A DNA stretch of 64,000 nt, taken from NCBI RefSeq assembly GCF_027744825.2, contig NC_071334.1, forward strand, positions 43,191,437 to 43,255,436, given 5' to 3'. The first letter of the stretch is position 1. Each line of letters begins with the position of its first letter. This DNA is from Synchiropus splendidus. Taxonomy: Eukaryota; Chordata; Actinopteri; Syngnathiformes; Callionymidae. This document shows positions 1 through 11,497 of the stretch, piece by piece. Made by a program: the position numbers and the translations under genes. The notes under the pieces were generated by a model. The model searched no databases and had not been told where the DNA came from. It saw nothing but the letters and a program-made list of their open reading frames with translations.

Positions 1-922
1 TAGGAAAAAAGTCTGTGGAGGACTTAACAAGACACAGGTACAGTACGTGAAACAACGTCTCATAATAGTGCTAATAACAATTAGTCAGTGCACGTGTGTT
101 ATTTTGGTCTGATGAAGTTAGCGGATGAAGGTGTATATTTTTACTGTGTTGCTTTGAATATTTGCACAGTCTGTGAGGAATAATTTCACCACAGTTTGTC
201 TGAAGGGAGTGTTCCTGCTTTGAACAGATAGATGGCCTTCAGTGAAAGTCGTGATGTTCTTGTCTCTTGTTCCTTCATTCTCCAAAGAAGATATTCCTTC
301 CCTCATTCTTGTGTAAGGCGTGTAACATGCAAAACTTTTCTAAATTCCTTTTGAATTAACTCATTATTGTAAGATGTTTATATGTTATTTGTATATTCTA
401 TGTATTGGTTATCATGGACTTGTAGACTATTCCCTCAGAATGACTGACTGGAGAACACCTCCCACCTGCTGCCTCGCCTCCTTATTTAGTGGGTTCCATT
501 TGAAGAGTAGCAGAATGAAAGAAACTACTTGAGATGAGTGTGAACATGAACATGCTAAAATTCAGACTGTCAAGTGCGTGACTTCCAAAAACACACATAC
601 AGTGGTTTTTGAAAACGTTTGAAACGTGTTTATCAAAAGGTCTCAAGTTCGCTGCTGAGATGCCTGCAATACATTCTACCTGCTGGAATAAAAGGAGTTG
701 GTAATTGGTTGCGCTGACTTGCTCCCATCAAGAGTGCCTCTTTACCTTCTGTTTGCTTTCTGTCAATTTTGTTGCTGGCTCATACAAAGACATTCGACAT
801 TGAACGGTTGCAGTGTTATTAACCTCATTGCTCTCAGTCATTCTGAGATTCAAATGTCTTACAAACATAGTTATTTGGAATTATGATCACACTATATTAA
901 AGCCTTGATCGTGCCTTTGCAG
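1..922 (+). other. AMACR upstream intron (partial)
   Basis: No exon can be supported here on either strand. The stretch precedes the first visible AMACR exon and ends in a splice acceptor (tttgcag at 916-922), so it is best read as intron. The reading frames that cross it are short and match nothing I know. Confidence 0.7.
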
Positions 923-3900
923 GTCTTTTGTCCCGACTGGGTCGCAGTGGAGAGAAGCCTTATGCTCCACTGAATCTCGTGGCAGACTTCGCAGGTGGAG
1001 GCCTAACATGTGCCATGGGGATTGTGCTGGCACTGCTGGAGCGGACAAAATCAGGAAGAGGGCAGATTATTGATGCGAGCATGGTGAGTGAGAATCTGTG
1101 TAAGCAGTGGCAGTGAAACACAAACTCTAGCAAATGCTAAAATAAATAGCCTGGCTGACCTTTGACTGAGTAAAGTAGTTTCAAATAGAGAGAAGCTCTC
1201 CGTCAAAAATGTGGTTATGTTGGAGCTTGTTTAGCTCCACATGGTTGATAAAGACCAACGTTTTACAGACAGACAAACGTCCACGTTACTTCATCTATAA
1301 AATGCTCTCGTGGTGGTGTCGCGTGGTGAACTGCACATTTGTCTCGGTATGTAGCTGATGGCAGCAGTTGGCCTCGTGAAGTGGAACACTTCCAGACAAA
1401 AGGGCATGATTGGAAAAAGTGTTTACTTTGAGTGCTTCCTGTCTGGCGTGATGGCTCACATGGTTTAATAGCAGTGGCCCCAAGATAGAACACACAAGAG
1501 GAAGAATACAAAATGAGTCTTATTAATAACACGGTAAACTTTAGGCTATCATTGTGGAATATTAATACAACAAAAAGCCTTAAATCAACTGATGACATAT
1601 GTAACCAAGTGACACGTGACTCTGATCAATGCATTTGGAGCACTGATGTGAAACCTTAAACGTGCGCACACGCCAAAAGCGAAAGAGCTGGTGATGTACT
1701 TGTTTGAAAATTTTACCTTTTCTGCTTCTGTTTCAATATAAACAACAACTCACCAAAGATTTTTTTATATACATATAAGATGGACCACAGGTTGGCTCAG
1801 ATTTAAAACACCCACAACTTAATATCAATAGATTCACCTACTTAAAGGTATTTATTGGTTTTGACAATCAGTTTGTGGAGAATGACACGCAATGTGAAGG
1901 TGACCTTTGACCTCGGTAGCTTGTAATTAACCATCCAATTGAATAAGCTCATGACCCAGTTCATTTTTCCTCCTCATTGTAGAAAAGGCTGCAGTCGATG
2001 ATGCGAAATACCTGCCCTAGCCATCATCACTGTTAATTATGAAAATGAAAAGCACTGCTCTGGTCTGACAGAACCATCTCGGTAGTTCCAATGTCAATGT
2101 CAAACAACTCAAAAATTGAAGAGATGAAGTGTCTCACATTCTTTTCAACTGTTGCAAGTTGCCCTTCTCAGCTGAAACCATGTGGGGAGTTTGAACAACT
2201 GCCTGCAATATTGTGCCAGCTCACTAGAAAGAAGATACAGTACAAGGCAATAATGCAGACATCAATACTTTGTGCGACGTATCATCCTGAGCTTAGGACT
2301 CGGTCCGGCCGAGGTACACTAATATGTATGCGATGAAGGGTAATCTCATCCCCCCATGCCTAAATTGAGAATTGATTTGAATGTCAATGGATGATCGAGG
2401 AAGATGAAATCAATAACGTACTCCACAGTACAGAAATACAGTAGACAACAGTGGAGAAACAACAGTAACATAACATTAGGGAATTATGAAGTCAATAGTT
2501 TCGCCCATAATTAACTACAATAAGTGCACATTCTTTCTATATGCTCAGAGTTGACAGTTAAAAAATTGAATTAATAGAATCAGACGTTCTTTTCTTTTTT
2601 CAGGTGGAAGGAGCAGCGTATGTGGGTTCATTTGTCTGGAAATCGCAAAGTATCGGTATGTGGGATCATTCCAGAGGAGAGAATATGCTGGACAGCGGCG
2701 CTCCTTTCTACGATACCTATGAAACCTCGGATGGAAAATACATGGCCGTAGGTGCAATTGAGCCACAATTCTACAACCAGCTCCTTGTCGGTAAGTGTAT
2801 ACAGATTTAGACTTTTTTCCACTCTCTCTGTTTGATAAAATAATTTATATACTTAGGTTTTCACTGTCCTATATCTGTCATTATATAGTGTATATCCCCT
2901 GTTAACATCACAACTGCAGCAGCTGAAATAACATTAAGGGAATACTCCGCTCCCCGCTTGTGCCTCTGGGATTTTTGAGTGTTATCCTGCTACGTGTACT
3001 TCAGATGTTAAAGTGCATGTAACAGTTTTTGTAATTATGCAATATGACAATACAAAATGACCAAATAGGTGGATGACCTGTAACTTCACTGTTAGCTGCA
3101 GGGGGGTCAGCCGTAATCTTCAAGCTACGAAGCCACCTGTCGCTACCTGTCAGGATTATCAGAACCACATGAAAAAGAAGCTGGTTGACTTGGAGTTCCG
3201 CTCTAGAAGAAATAACATACGCATTTTCGGCCTTTGAGAGGAGGGGAGTTCAATGGCCCAGTTTATGGAGACGCTCCTAAAAACTACATTGTCACTTCCG
3301 GAAGGAATGGAGCTGAAAATCCAACAGGCTCACCGGGCTCCAGGTCCCAAACCTCCACCGAAGAACACTCTGAGTGGGTCCTTGGGAAGATTACCGGTCC
3401 ATCTTGTGTCCCAACCACAGTTCTCAATAAGCTGCACGCAAATCTACGCTGCGCACCAAAAATCCATCTTGAATTGAATATGAAGTACCATCATCTCTTG
3501 GCTAATGGGCTTCTTGGCGTCTAGACATTACGCCTTGTCATATCAGACCAATGAAGTTGAGGGCTCTTTGCGCTGTTCGAATGTGTGTATTCCTGGCTGG
3601 GATTTTCCACCACTCCTCCAGTGCAGGGATGATGAGACCACTGTGTGCGGACATTGATCTTGCGGAAATGTGTCCAGATGGGTCCATAGTTCAAGTCAAC
3701 TGTTAAGAGACATGAGATGCATTGGGGACAGCAGACAGATGGCTCAATTTAACCCCTAAATGAAACTGGCAGAATCGTACATGACCCGGTTCTTCGAAAG
3801 ATGTGAAACATTGCAATTTGTCATCTCCTCACTTTAAGTTAAATATTATATTTAAACATAAATAATGATGTTGGAGACAAACCCCACAAAGTTTCATCAT

Positions 3901-4965
3901 GAAACAGTTTCAGGAGCGACTGTAGTGTGTCCAACACAAAAGTCTTAAATCAACTGCTGACATATGTAACCAAGTGACACTTGACATTTGGAGCACTGAT
4001 GTGAAACCTTAAACGTGTGCTCACGCCAAAAGCGTAAGACACATCAAAATCTTAATATCAATAGATTCACCTACTTAAAGGTATTTATTGGTTTTGACAA
4101 TCAGTTTGTGGAGAATGATGCGCAATGTCAAGGTGACCTTTGACCTCAGTAGCTTGTAATTAACTATCCAATTGAAAACGCTGGTGACGCAGTTCATATT
4201 TCAACACATGGATTAGAATGAAAATGTATGTATTGTGATAATTATTGTTATCACCAAAATGACATTTATTGTGATAACTTTTTTTTGTCCATATCACCCA
4301 TCCCTGCTCATGAAATATTTCATTTTCATTCTCTTGCATCAGTGTAGACACACTACTGTGACTTTGACTTTCACTGCACTTTATTTTTGTACTGTATGTA
4401 AGTGCATATTTTTTGTATATTGTTTCATAGACGTGCAGACTTCCATTGTGTTGTACATTCTGATCAAATGCTTTCCTTACTGTACATTCATTTGCTTTTT
4501 ATTTTAGTATGTACTTCTGTGGAGGCAAACTCTTTCTTTGTGGATTTTTTCACAGGCTTGGAATTGGACTCACACCCTTTGCCTCCTCAGATGAGCTCCA
4601 CTGATTGGCCAGAACTGAGACGGATCTTCACTGAACGTTTTGCCTCTAAAACTCAGGATGAGTGGTGCAGAATCTTTGATGGAACTGACGCATGTGTAAC
4701 GCCGGTCTTGACTTTTGACCAGGTGAGCTCAAACCCTCACAACCAGCAAAGATGCTCTTTCATCCAAGACTGCAATGGCGAAGAAAGCCCACGTCCTGCC
4801 CCTGTCCTCTCTCGGACCCCCGCTCAGCCGTCCACTGCTGCGGACCCTGTTATAGGGGAACACACGGTTCAGGTGTTGCAAGAATATGGATTTGGGAATG
4901 CTGAGATACAGCTGATGCTTGCCACAGGGGTTGTGGAGAGCAGTGTCAGGAAGGCAAATCTCTAA
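923..4965 (+). CDS. amacr: Alpha-methylacyl-CoA racemase, last three exons (5' end outside window)
   Basis: AMACR interconverts (2R)- and (2S)-methylacyl-CoA esters, so branched fatty acids and bile-acid intermediates can enter peroxisomal beta-oxidation. Exons are 923-1083, 2604-2790 and 4556-4965, all with GT-AG introns and matching phases. They encode about 251 residues, equal to human residues from about 132 to the end. The first exon has [13 protein letters not shown] followed by VADFAGGG, whose Asp corresponds to the catalytic acid/base Asp of the family. The second has AVGAIEPQF, whose Glu lies in the active site. The last has [18 protein letters not shown] and SPRPAPVL. The protein ends in KANL, a peroxisomal targeting signal of the type seen in mammalian catalase; human AMACR ends KASL. 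The stop is TAA at 4963-4965. The missing N-terminal exons must lie left of the window. The identification is secure. Confidence 0.97.
1568..1968 (+). repeat. Intronic duplicated segment, copy A (AMACR)
   Basis: This stretch closely matches 3932-4200 in the next intron, in the same order and orientation. Shared blocks include the run around 1588-1612 (gacatatgtaaccaagtgac), 1633-1665 and the run from 1816 to 1945. Copy A has about 120 extra bases (roughly 1690-1810) that copy B lacks. It may be a local segmental duplication or two insertions of one unknown repeat. I saw no third copy in the window. Confidence 0.85.
1901..1913 (-). promoter_or_regulatory. Perfect DR1 nuclear-receptor site, copy A
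   Basis: The minus strand reads AGGTCAAAGGTCA, two AGGTCA half-sites separated by one A. This is the consensus DR1 bound by PPAR-RXR and HNF4. It sits in the intron upstream of AMACR exon 2604-2790. The motif match is exact; that it works as an enhancer is inference. Confidence 0.55.
3100..3540 (+). mobile_element. LINE-1-type ORF1 remnant in AMACR intron
   Basis: Translation across 3180-3420 gives pieces typical of L1 ORF1 proteins: [15 protein letters not shown], then after a frame break [29 protein letters not shown]. The [17 protein letters not shown] and GPKPP blocks are hallmarks of the ORF1p RNA-binding region in vertebrate and fish L1 elements. The copy is broken by a stop and frameshifts and is surely dead. 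It lies sense to AMACR. Confidence 0.75.
3932..4200 (+). repeat. Intronic duplicated segment, copy B (AMACR)
   Basis: Second copy of the segment at 1568-1968, in the intron after exon 2604-2790. Order and strand match; it lacks a 10-base stretch near 1619 and a middle section of about 120 bases present in copy A. The two copies flank the exon as direct repeats about 2.2-2.4 kb apart. Confidence 0.85.
4134..4146 (-). promoter_or_regulatory. Perfect DR1 nuclear-receptor site, copy B
   Basis: The same AGGTCAAAGGTCA DR1 as at 1901-1913, kept unchanged although flanking bases of the duplicate have diverged. It lies 410 bases before the last AMACR exon. Regulatory activity is inferred from the motif only. 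Confidence 0.55.
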
Positions 4966-5380
4966 GTTGAAAGAAATCAGTCGCTTTTGCGGTTTCTTTT
5001 GAGAAATGACAGAAAAAAAAAATTCAGCGAACATATTCATAATTCTTCTTGATGGTGTCTACATGGGAAGAAAATCAGATAATCCCCTCCCAACATCAGA
5101 GTTTGAGGTACGTGCCATTCAAACACGATCCCCCCCATCCATGACAGGCCTCCTGTCTGATCCTTTTCCTGCTTCTGAAGTTGCCGCTTTTGTAGTGGGC
5201 ATAACCATTAAAACGAGTGAGTAGTCAGATGTAACGTGTGATTCATGTTAGTTCTGTGTTTAATGGTGGTGATCGTAACATGTCTTGCATGAACAGATCA
5301 CTCATTTAACCACTATTAAACACAAAAGCAGTCTTTATTTGCTTATGGAGACAAGAGTTTAGGGTTTTTTTATTAGTTGA

Positions 5381-5407
5381 AATAAAAAAATAAAATGCTG
5401 GAATAAA
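5381..5407 (+). terminator. Candidate AMACR poly(A) signals
   Basis: AATAAA occurs at 5381-5386 and again at 5402-5407, about 415-440 bases after the AMACR stop, giving a plausible 3'UTR of about 0.45 kb. Confidence 0.6.
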
Positions 5408-8400
5408 ATCCAATCCTTTTATTGCAATGAAATACTATACATCTCACTAGAAGCTGATCCCTCAAGAGGAGATTGTCCACTTTTCTTTCTGAGTAAGAAA
5501 GAATGGTGAGGATGAGTAATTGAAAGTCAATGATGCTGCTGTCCTTATTATTATTATTATTAATAAACATACCTGGGTGGCAAATAAGCGTACAATGTTT
5601 TCTTTTCTTCCTTTTTTCTCTGCTGGTTTCGTTCATTTGATGCAGAGTGGATCCCTCCTGCGAGTTTTCTGGGTAGAGTTCAATACCCACGTTGCTACTG
5701 TTCCACACACATATAATGAAAGTCACTACCCTCTCGAGTGTAAATTACACCTGCTGTAAGTCAGGAGATTTTTTATTCAAATTCTTCATAAACATGTTGT
5801 GGTGTTACCCACACTCCGGCTCTGGCCCTCCTTCTTAGTCCTTTCATGTGTTGCGTTGCGCAGCAGGTTGTACAGGCGGAGTATGAGGTCGTGGTGGGGG
5901 GCTGTGTGATTATCTTGACTGTATAGATTCCAAAGGAGGTTCCATTGAATAAATACTTTTATTTTTTGAGAACTGATTCTCACATTGCCGTACCACTCTA
6001 AATCATCGCGTCATGCGCTGCTTTCATGCAAAACTTCTGCCTCTCAGGTATTTGAGGAATGAGAATGTGACTCCGTCATCTGACTCCCTCCATGTGAGGC
6101 CAAGCGTAAGCCTGTGATGTGGTACTGTTGATTGTAATCTGATGGTTGATCTTAATAAGTTTAATACGTTTTTTGAGTGGTTGTCAACATGTCTGTATTT
6201 ATGTCAACTCTGTGTTTCAAACATTAGCAGCCCTAATGTCTCATCTATCAGAATGACATACAAATTTCAGTCACCTTCTGTATTCTGTTCCTATAATCTT
6301 CTGTTGGCATCTTGGTCCTTCCATCTGTTTCTATCCCCTTTGGCGTCTGCCTGTAATCGAACCCCCGCTCCTTCTCCTGCTCCATGTCTTCTTTGAACAG
6401 CCTCCACTGGAGATCACATGCTGCATCATTTGATTAGCTTGCAAGTGTGAACACAGTGGAGCAATTGTGACTGTGTGAATTCAAGATTTGTTTGAAGGCT
6501 GATGGAAACAAGTGGCTGGAGGCCATCTCACTGATTCTCTGATGGCCATGGCGCACAATTATTCAAGGTCGAGACATAAATTAATACCTGCCCAAAAAAA
6601 AAAGGAAAACCACTTTCGCTTCATCACAATGAATGTTGGGCACAGAAGGGCATTATTTTTTAATTACTGTATATTTTTTGTATTTTGGGTCGATGAGAAG
6701 AAAAAACGTTTTACTTTGAAAAAAACTGTGTTGGAGCTGCATCTGGCAGAAGATTGTGATGAACTATTGTAACTTGAAAATGAAACAAATAATAAAATAC
6801 CTTGAGAAAAGTACAATTACATGTCTACCAAACCAACTTAGTTTATAACTCACTCAAAGACTACACATTTTGGCAAAAAAAATTAACTGTATACTGGTGA
6901 ATGAAAACAGAAATCCAAACCAATGAAATATATAAAGAGATAATATGAACATGTTTATTCAGCTTGGACCTGCTGGGCATTTAGGACATGAAGTACAGAG
7001 CCACCACCATGTCCTCAGTGGAGAAACACCTCAAATGCTGCAGAACCAAGACTTCATGTTCTCCAGAATCACATGTTGATAATATCATGTATTGACTCTC
7101 TCCAGATCAGATTCTGTACAGTGTTATGGCCTGAAACTACGGTAGATGTACCAATATTACTGCAGGCCACTGGACTGACTTACAGCATTTATCAGTCTAA
7201 TACAATGTGAATGGAACAAATAAATGTGTGACGTGCTCTCTCAACCGTGCCGGTTGCACATATCCGACATGAGGTTTCAGCATTGATGCTTCCAGGAGTG
7301 TCGATGCTTTTGACATCCCTAATCTCCAGGTGATTGTGAAATTATGTTTGAAAATACGTTAATGTGGTAATTCATATGGATAGGAAATACTATTGAGGGA
7401 AATGCATAAATAATTTTAGAAATGAAAACCAATTTGGACATGTGCATGGATAGATATAAGTAAATAAATTCCCAAATGAAACTGGAATACATTTGAATGG
7501 TTGGAAACACTAAATATACGTATGTATCTGCTTATAATCTGAATTTACCTGGCGTAAATGTACAACAATATATTTCAGGAAAATCATACAAATGGAGAAG
7601 AGAGTGCAGGTGGGGTGAGGAGACTGTGAGCGGTGATCTACGATGGAAAGTGAAAGGGGAGCTTCATAGGACAGTGGTGAGAGCTGCTATGATATAATAT
7701 ATAAAGATAAGCAACAGGAAGCACAATACGTTCACAGCAGCTTTTTGGTAGGGTTATATGTCGGCCATGTTGTGACATGTACTTGACTTTCTTTCAGTTT
7801 CAGAATGTCAGTTTTTATCAAGTGTCACTGCAGCTTTTAATGACTGCCTCGCCCTGTACCTTCCGCATGAAGTAAGGTGAATGTATTGATCTTTTTTCCT
7901 CGGCTCCCCTCTCTGTTTTATCTCATGATGTTATCGCTGAATTTAATTCTGCTGCTCTCTTGACATTTGATAAGCTTTTAGTCCTTGATGACCTAAAAGT
8001 ATACAGTAGAGATCACAATTCTTCATATGTTTAGGGCTACTGTCAGATGGTTTTACACATTTTTAATGTGCAATTATTCCATAACTCTGGTGATGTGGGT
8101 AACAGTGAATAAGTTAGAGTGCACCATGGAAGTGTAGTGACAAAGTCAAGAATTTATGTGCATTTACAATTTGCTTTATAACCATAAAACAGTGGTTATT
8201 CCTCCAATAGATGTTTGGTTACCACTCTCATCAAAATGATGTATACTTCATCATGGTAGTTTATCAGCCTGAAGTACATCTGCTGCTAACCCTAACCTGA
8301 ACCCATGAGCCAGATGGATTTGTCAACAACAACACACGGATGGGAGAAGTAAACACACCGTAATGTTCTCTTACAACGTGGCATTGATTTTTGCAGCTAA

Positions 8401-8580
8401 GTGAAGCTTTGGCTTTTTTTGTTAAAGTCTGGAACAGTCACAGAGGAGTGGCCGAAGTTGGCTCAACAGAATAACATTACTATGTCGAGATTTCTTTGTT
8501 TTTTGTTTGTTTTTTTGCCTGCAATAAGATGCTCCCAACAAGTTTTTGAATTAGCTGCCATTGTGTTAAAAAAAAAAAGC

Positions 8581-8831
<251 letters not shown>

Positions 8832-8839
8832 GAACTGTG

Positions 8840-9390
8840 ACAAAATATCGATATCGCGTACAATCGCTTAAGATATAATATCGATATGCTCTTGTCACAT
8901 ATCGATTATTTATTATTAATTTAAGTACAGTGCTATACACGCTTTCATCGTTCCGTAGTCACTGAGGGCTGTGGGGACTGTGTGTCACCGTCTGAGATGT
9001 CACCCAGCGTCCAGGGGCCAAGCCAAAGCACAAGGAGCTGAAAATTGGGGTGAAGACTAAACAAACAGCGGCGCTATGGCGGACTCGAGTGAGCAAGTGC
9101 AGTTGAAAGACCCTCCAGCATCGTTCAAATCTAAAGTTTGGACTCACTTTGCTGAAAAACTGTTCCAGGGCTTTACCAGGAGGCAAGAGCTACCATCGAG
9201 CGTGCACTCAAATCTGCGGAGAGAGTGACAGGTGGACTTCGAGGGCCACGGAATCTTTCATGACAGTCCCGGTTCACTTTATCAACACCAACTGGGAATT
9301 GAAGTCATATGTGCTGCAGACCAGGGTAATGCACGACTCTCACACCAGTTCCAGCTTTGCCATTGAGCATGTTTAAACAAAACTGATGAA
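8840..9390 (+). mobile_element. hAT-superfamily (ZBED-like) transposon remnant
   Basis: After a TATCGATAT-rich stretch (8856-8930) typical of hAT ends in fish, an ATG at 9076 opens a frame with SFKSKVWTHF, the start of a BED zinc finger. A second frame at about 9225-9360 reads SRATESFMTVPVHFI, WELKSYVLQTR and HDSHT, diagnostic of the hAT transposase core. The zinc-binding cysteines and most of the catalytic region are missing, so this is an internally deleted dead copy. Confidence 0.8.
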
Positions 9391-11252
9391 TGATAATGAA
9401 ATACTGGATCATCAAACTACAAATTGAAGTATGTAATATCATGGCGTGTTATTATTTTACAATATCTAAGCAATATTTCAAGAGTAAAGATGTTTCTTTC
9501 TATACTGTCATTTGAATTGATCCACCAGGATCTTTCTGCTGCTATGTGTGATCGAGGCATTCTCATTGACATTTTTTCTGACCCGAGACAAAATATTCTG
9601 TTCGGAATTGTTTTCTTGCAATCACCTTGAGGATATTGGATCTTCCCTGATGTCTGCTTCTTCGACTGAATGATGTCGTATAAAACAAGAGCATAGCATA
9701 AAGGGTAAGAGGATTACTGGGCTGGGAGATGTGAGATCAACTGCTCTAATCGATGACATTACAGCGGCAGTTGAGCAAAAAAGTTATATTTGTTTTATTA
9801 AAAAAAAAAAAATAAAACACGATCAACCATGACATACTGGTCTCATAGATAGAAGGTTATGGGATGAAAGGCCCAGCACACGGCTTCATAAAAAGCTACT
9901 GAAGCAGGAGAGGATCAAGAAACTCAAAAGGTAATGGAGAAAACTGAAATGGCAAGACATAAATCGACTCTATTAACAGAGAAAAAAAAGCTAAATTCAA
10001 GATCTTTTTGAATCGGAATGTGAATAGCTCCATATCATTAAGTTATCCTGCTTTTTTTCAACCTCTCTGCATGTAAGATGAAAGTGTGGGTAATGTTCCA
10101 GACGCAGTCTAATGGAAGTAACGTAAATGTCAAAGGCAAATCGAGGAGATAGAAATCACCAGCACCAGCTGCAGGGAAGTTACTTGAATCACTCACTTGT
10201 TCTAGGGTCTTCCAAATCTGGCGGGACAAACGAGAACATTCTGCTAAAGCGAGCGCATGATGATGTAGTGACCGGCGAGTGGAAGCAGCAGAGTGATGCG
10301 TGTGTGTGTGACTTCAGCATCCAGGATGTTGATTCTGGACACTGGCAAATATCATGCTGGAAGCTTGGCTGAATGGTTGAAGGGCTCCACGATTGATTCC
10401 CCCCCTCTCCTGTCATGTCAATCAAACTGGTACAACAAGCGTTTGAAAGGAGATAAGACGACACATTAAAGGATGAACTCAAAAGCTTGCGCTGGCAGAG
10501 TGTGAAGCATACAGTCAAACCGCAGTAATTTTTTTCTTTCCACCCCAGATTGATTCTTTTGAATCGTTTTTGAGACAGTTGGGCATGTTCATCTCAGCCG
10601 GCCAACAATAAGTCATAATACAAGAGACACAACAGGATTTTTTCTTTGAACTGTGATCATACTGTATATGGGAGAAGTTGTTAGAAATACTGGCTGTTAT
10701 AGTCTCTTACTAGCAGTAAAGGTAGAAGAACTTGTTGTCGAAATAACTAATAAAATCCATCGTGCAAGTAACAAAACTCGAGATCTGATTGTAGTAGAAG
10801 ATGAAGCAGTAATGTTGTAGTTTATAGGAGTAGCCGCAGACCTAGCTGTACTTGGAGTTGGAATTAACTACTAGTTGAAATGGTTATAGTGTTATTGCAA
10901 CATTATTAGTTCTAGGATTTGGTATAAAAGCTGCGTAAAATGCACTTAAACATACAGTAGTAGAAAAAGAAGTACTGATAATAAAGGAGGAGAAGTAGTT
11001 CCAGGAGAAGCAAAAGTTGTAGTAGAGGAAGGTGCAGGACTAAGTAGTGTGAATACTGGCTGTAGGAATGAAAGGTGAAGTAAAACGAGCGGTTCTTGTC
11101 ACTCAAGCTACTACCGCACATCCATATTCCATTCATCATTGTTGCTTGTGTTTGTTTGTGTGGGAAAACAGAGGCAGAGACTCAACAGTTTAGTCCCGTG
11201 ACTTCGCAGCACACATCACCAGACTCACACACGTCCACTGGCTCCTAAAAAG

Positions 11253-11280
11253 TCCCCCAGGATACTAGAGCACTGGGGGA
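11253..11280. other. Small inverted repeat upstream of SLC45A2
   Basis: TCCCCCAG (11253-11260) and CTGGGGGA (11273-11280) form a perfect 8-bp stem with a 12-base loop, about 220-245 bases upstream of the SLC45A2 start. Role unknown; it may be chance. Confidence 0.35.
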
Positions 11281-11359
11281 GAGCCGGCGCTGGTGTGGCT
11301 CAAACGCCCTCCTCTTCTTGATCTCCTCCTCCTCCAGTTCCACTCTCTTGACTGAACTC

Positions 11360-11367
11360 TCACATGT
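11360..11367 (+). promoter_or_regulatory. MITF-type E-box upstream of SLC45A2
   Basis: TCACATGT contains the TCACATG core preferred by MITF/TFE factors, 131 bases before the chosen ATG. SLC45A2 is a known melanocyte gene and MITF is the master regulator of that lineage, so the site is plausible; the transcription start is not visible from sequence. Confidence 0.4.
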
Positions 11368-11497
11368 TAAGCTGCCTGGATTTCAGACTCATTGCTCAGC
11401 TATGCAGTAAAGAGGAGACTTGGACGGCACTGAGCAGCAGTGCAAGGACGCTGATTGTTTGGCTCATTTTTCTTTTTCAAATCACCTCTACAAAAAA

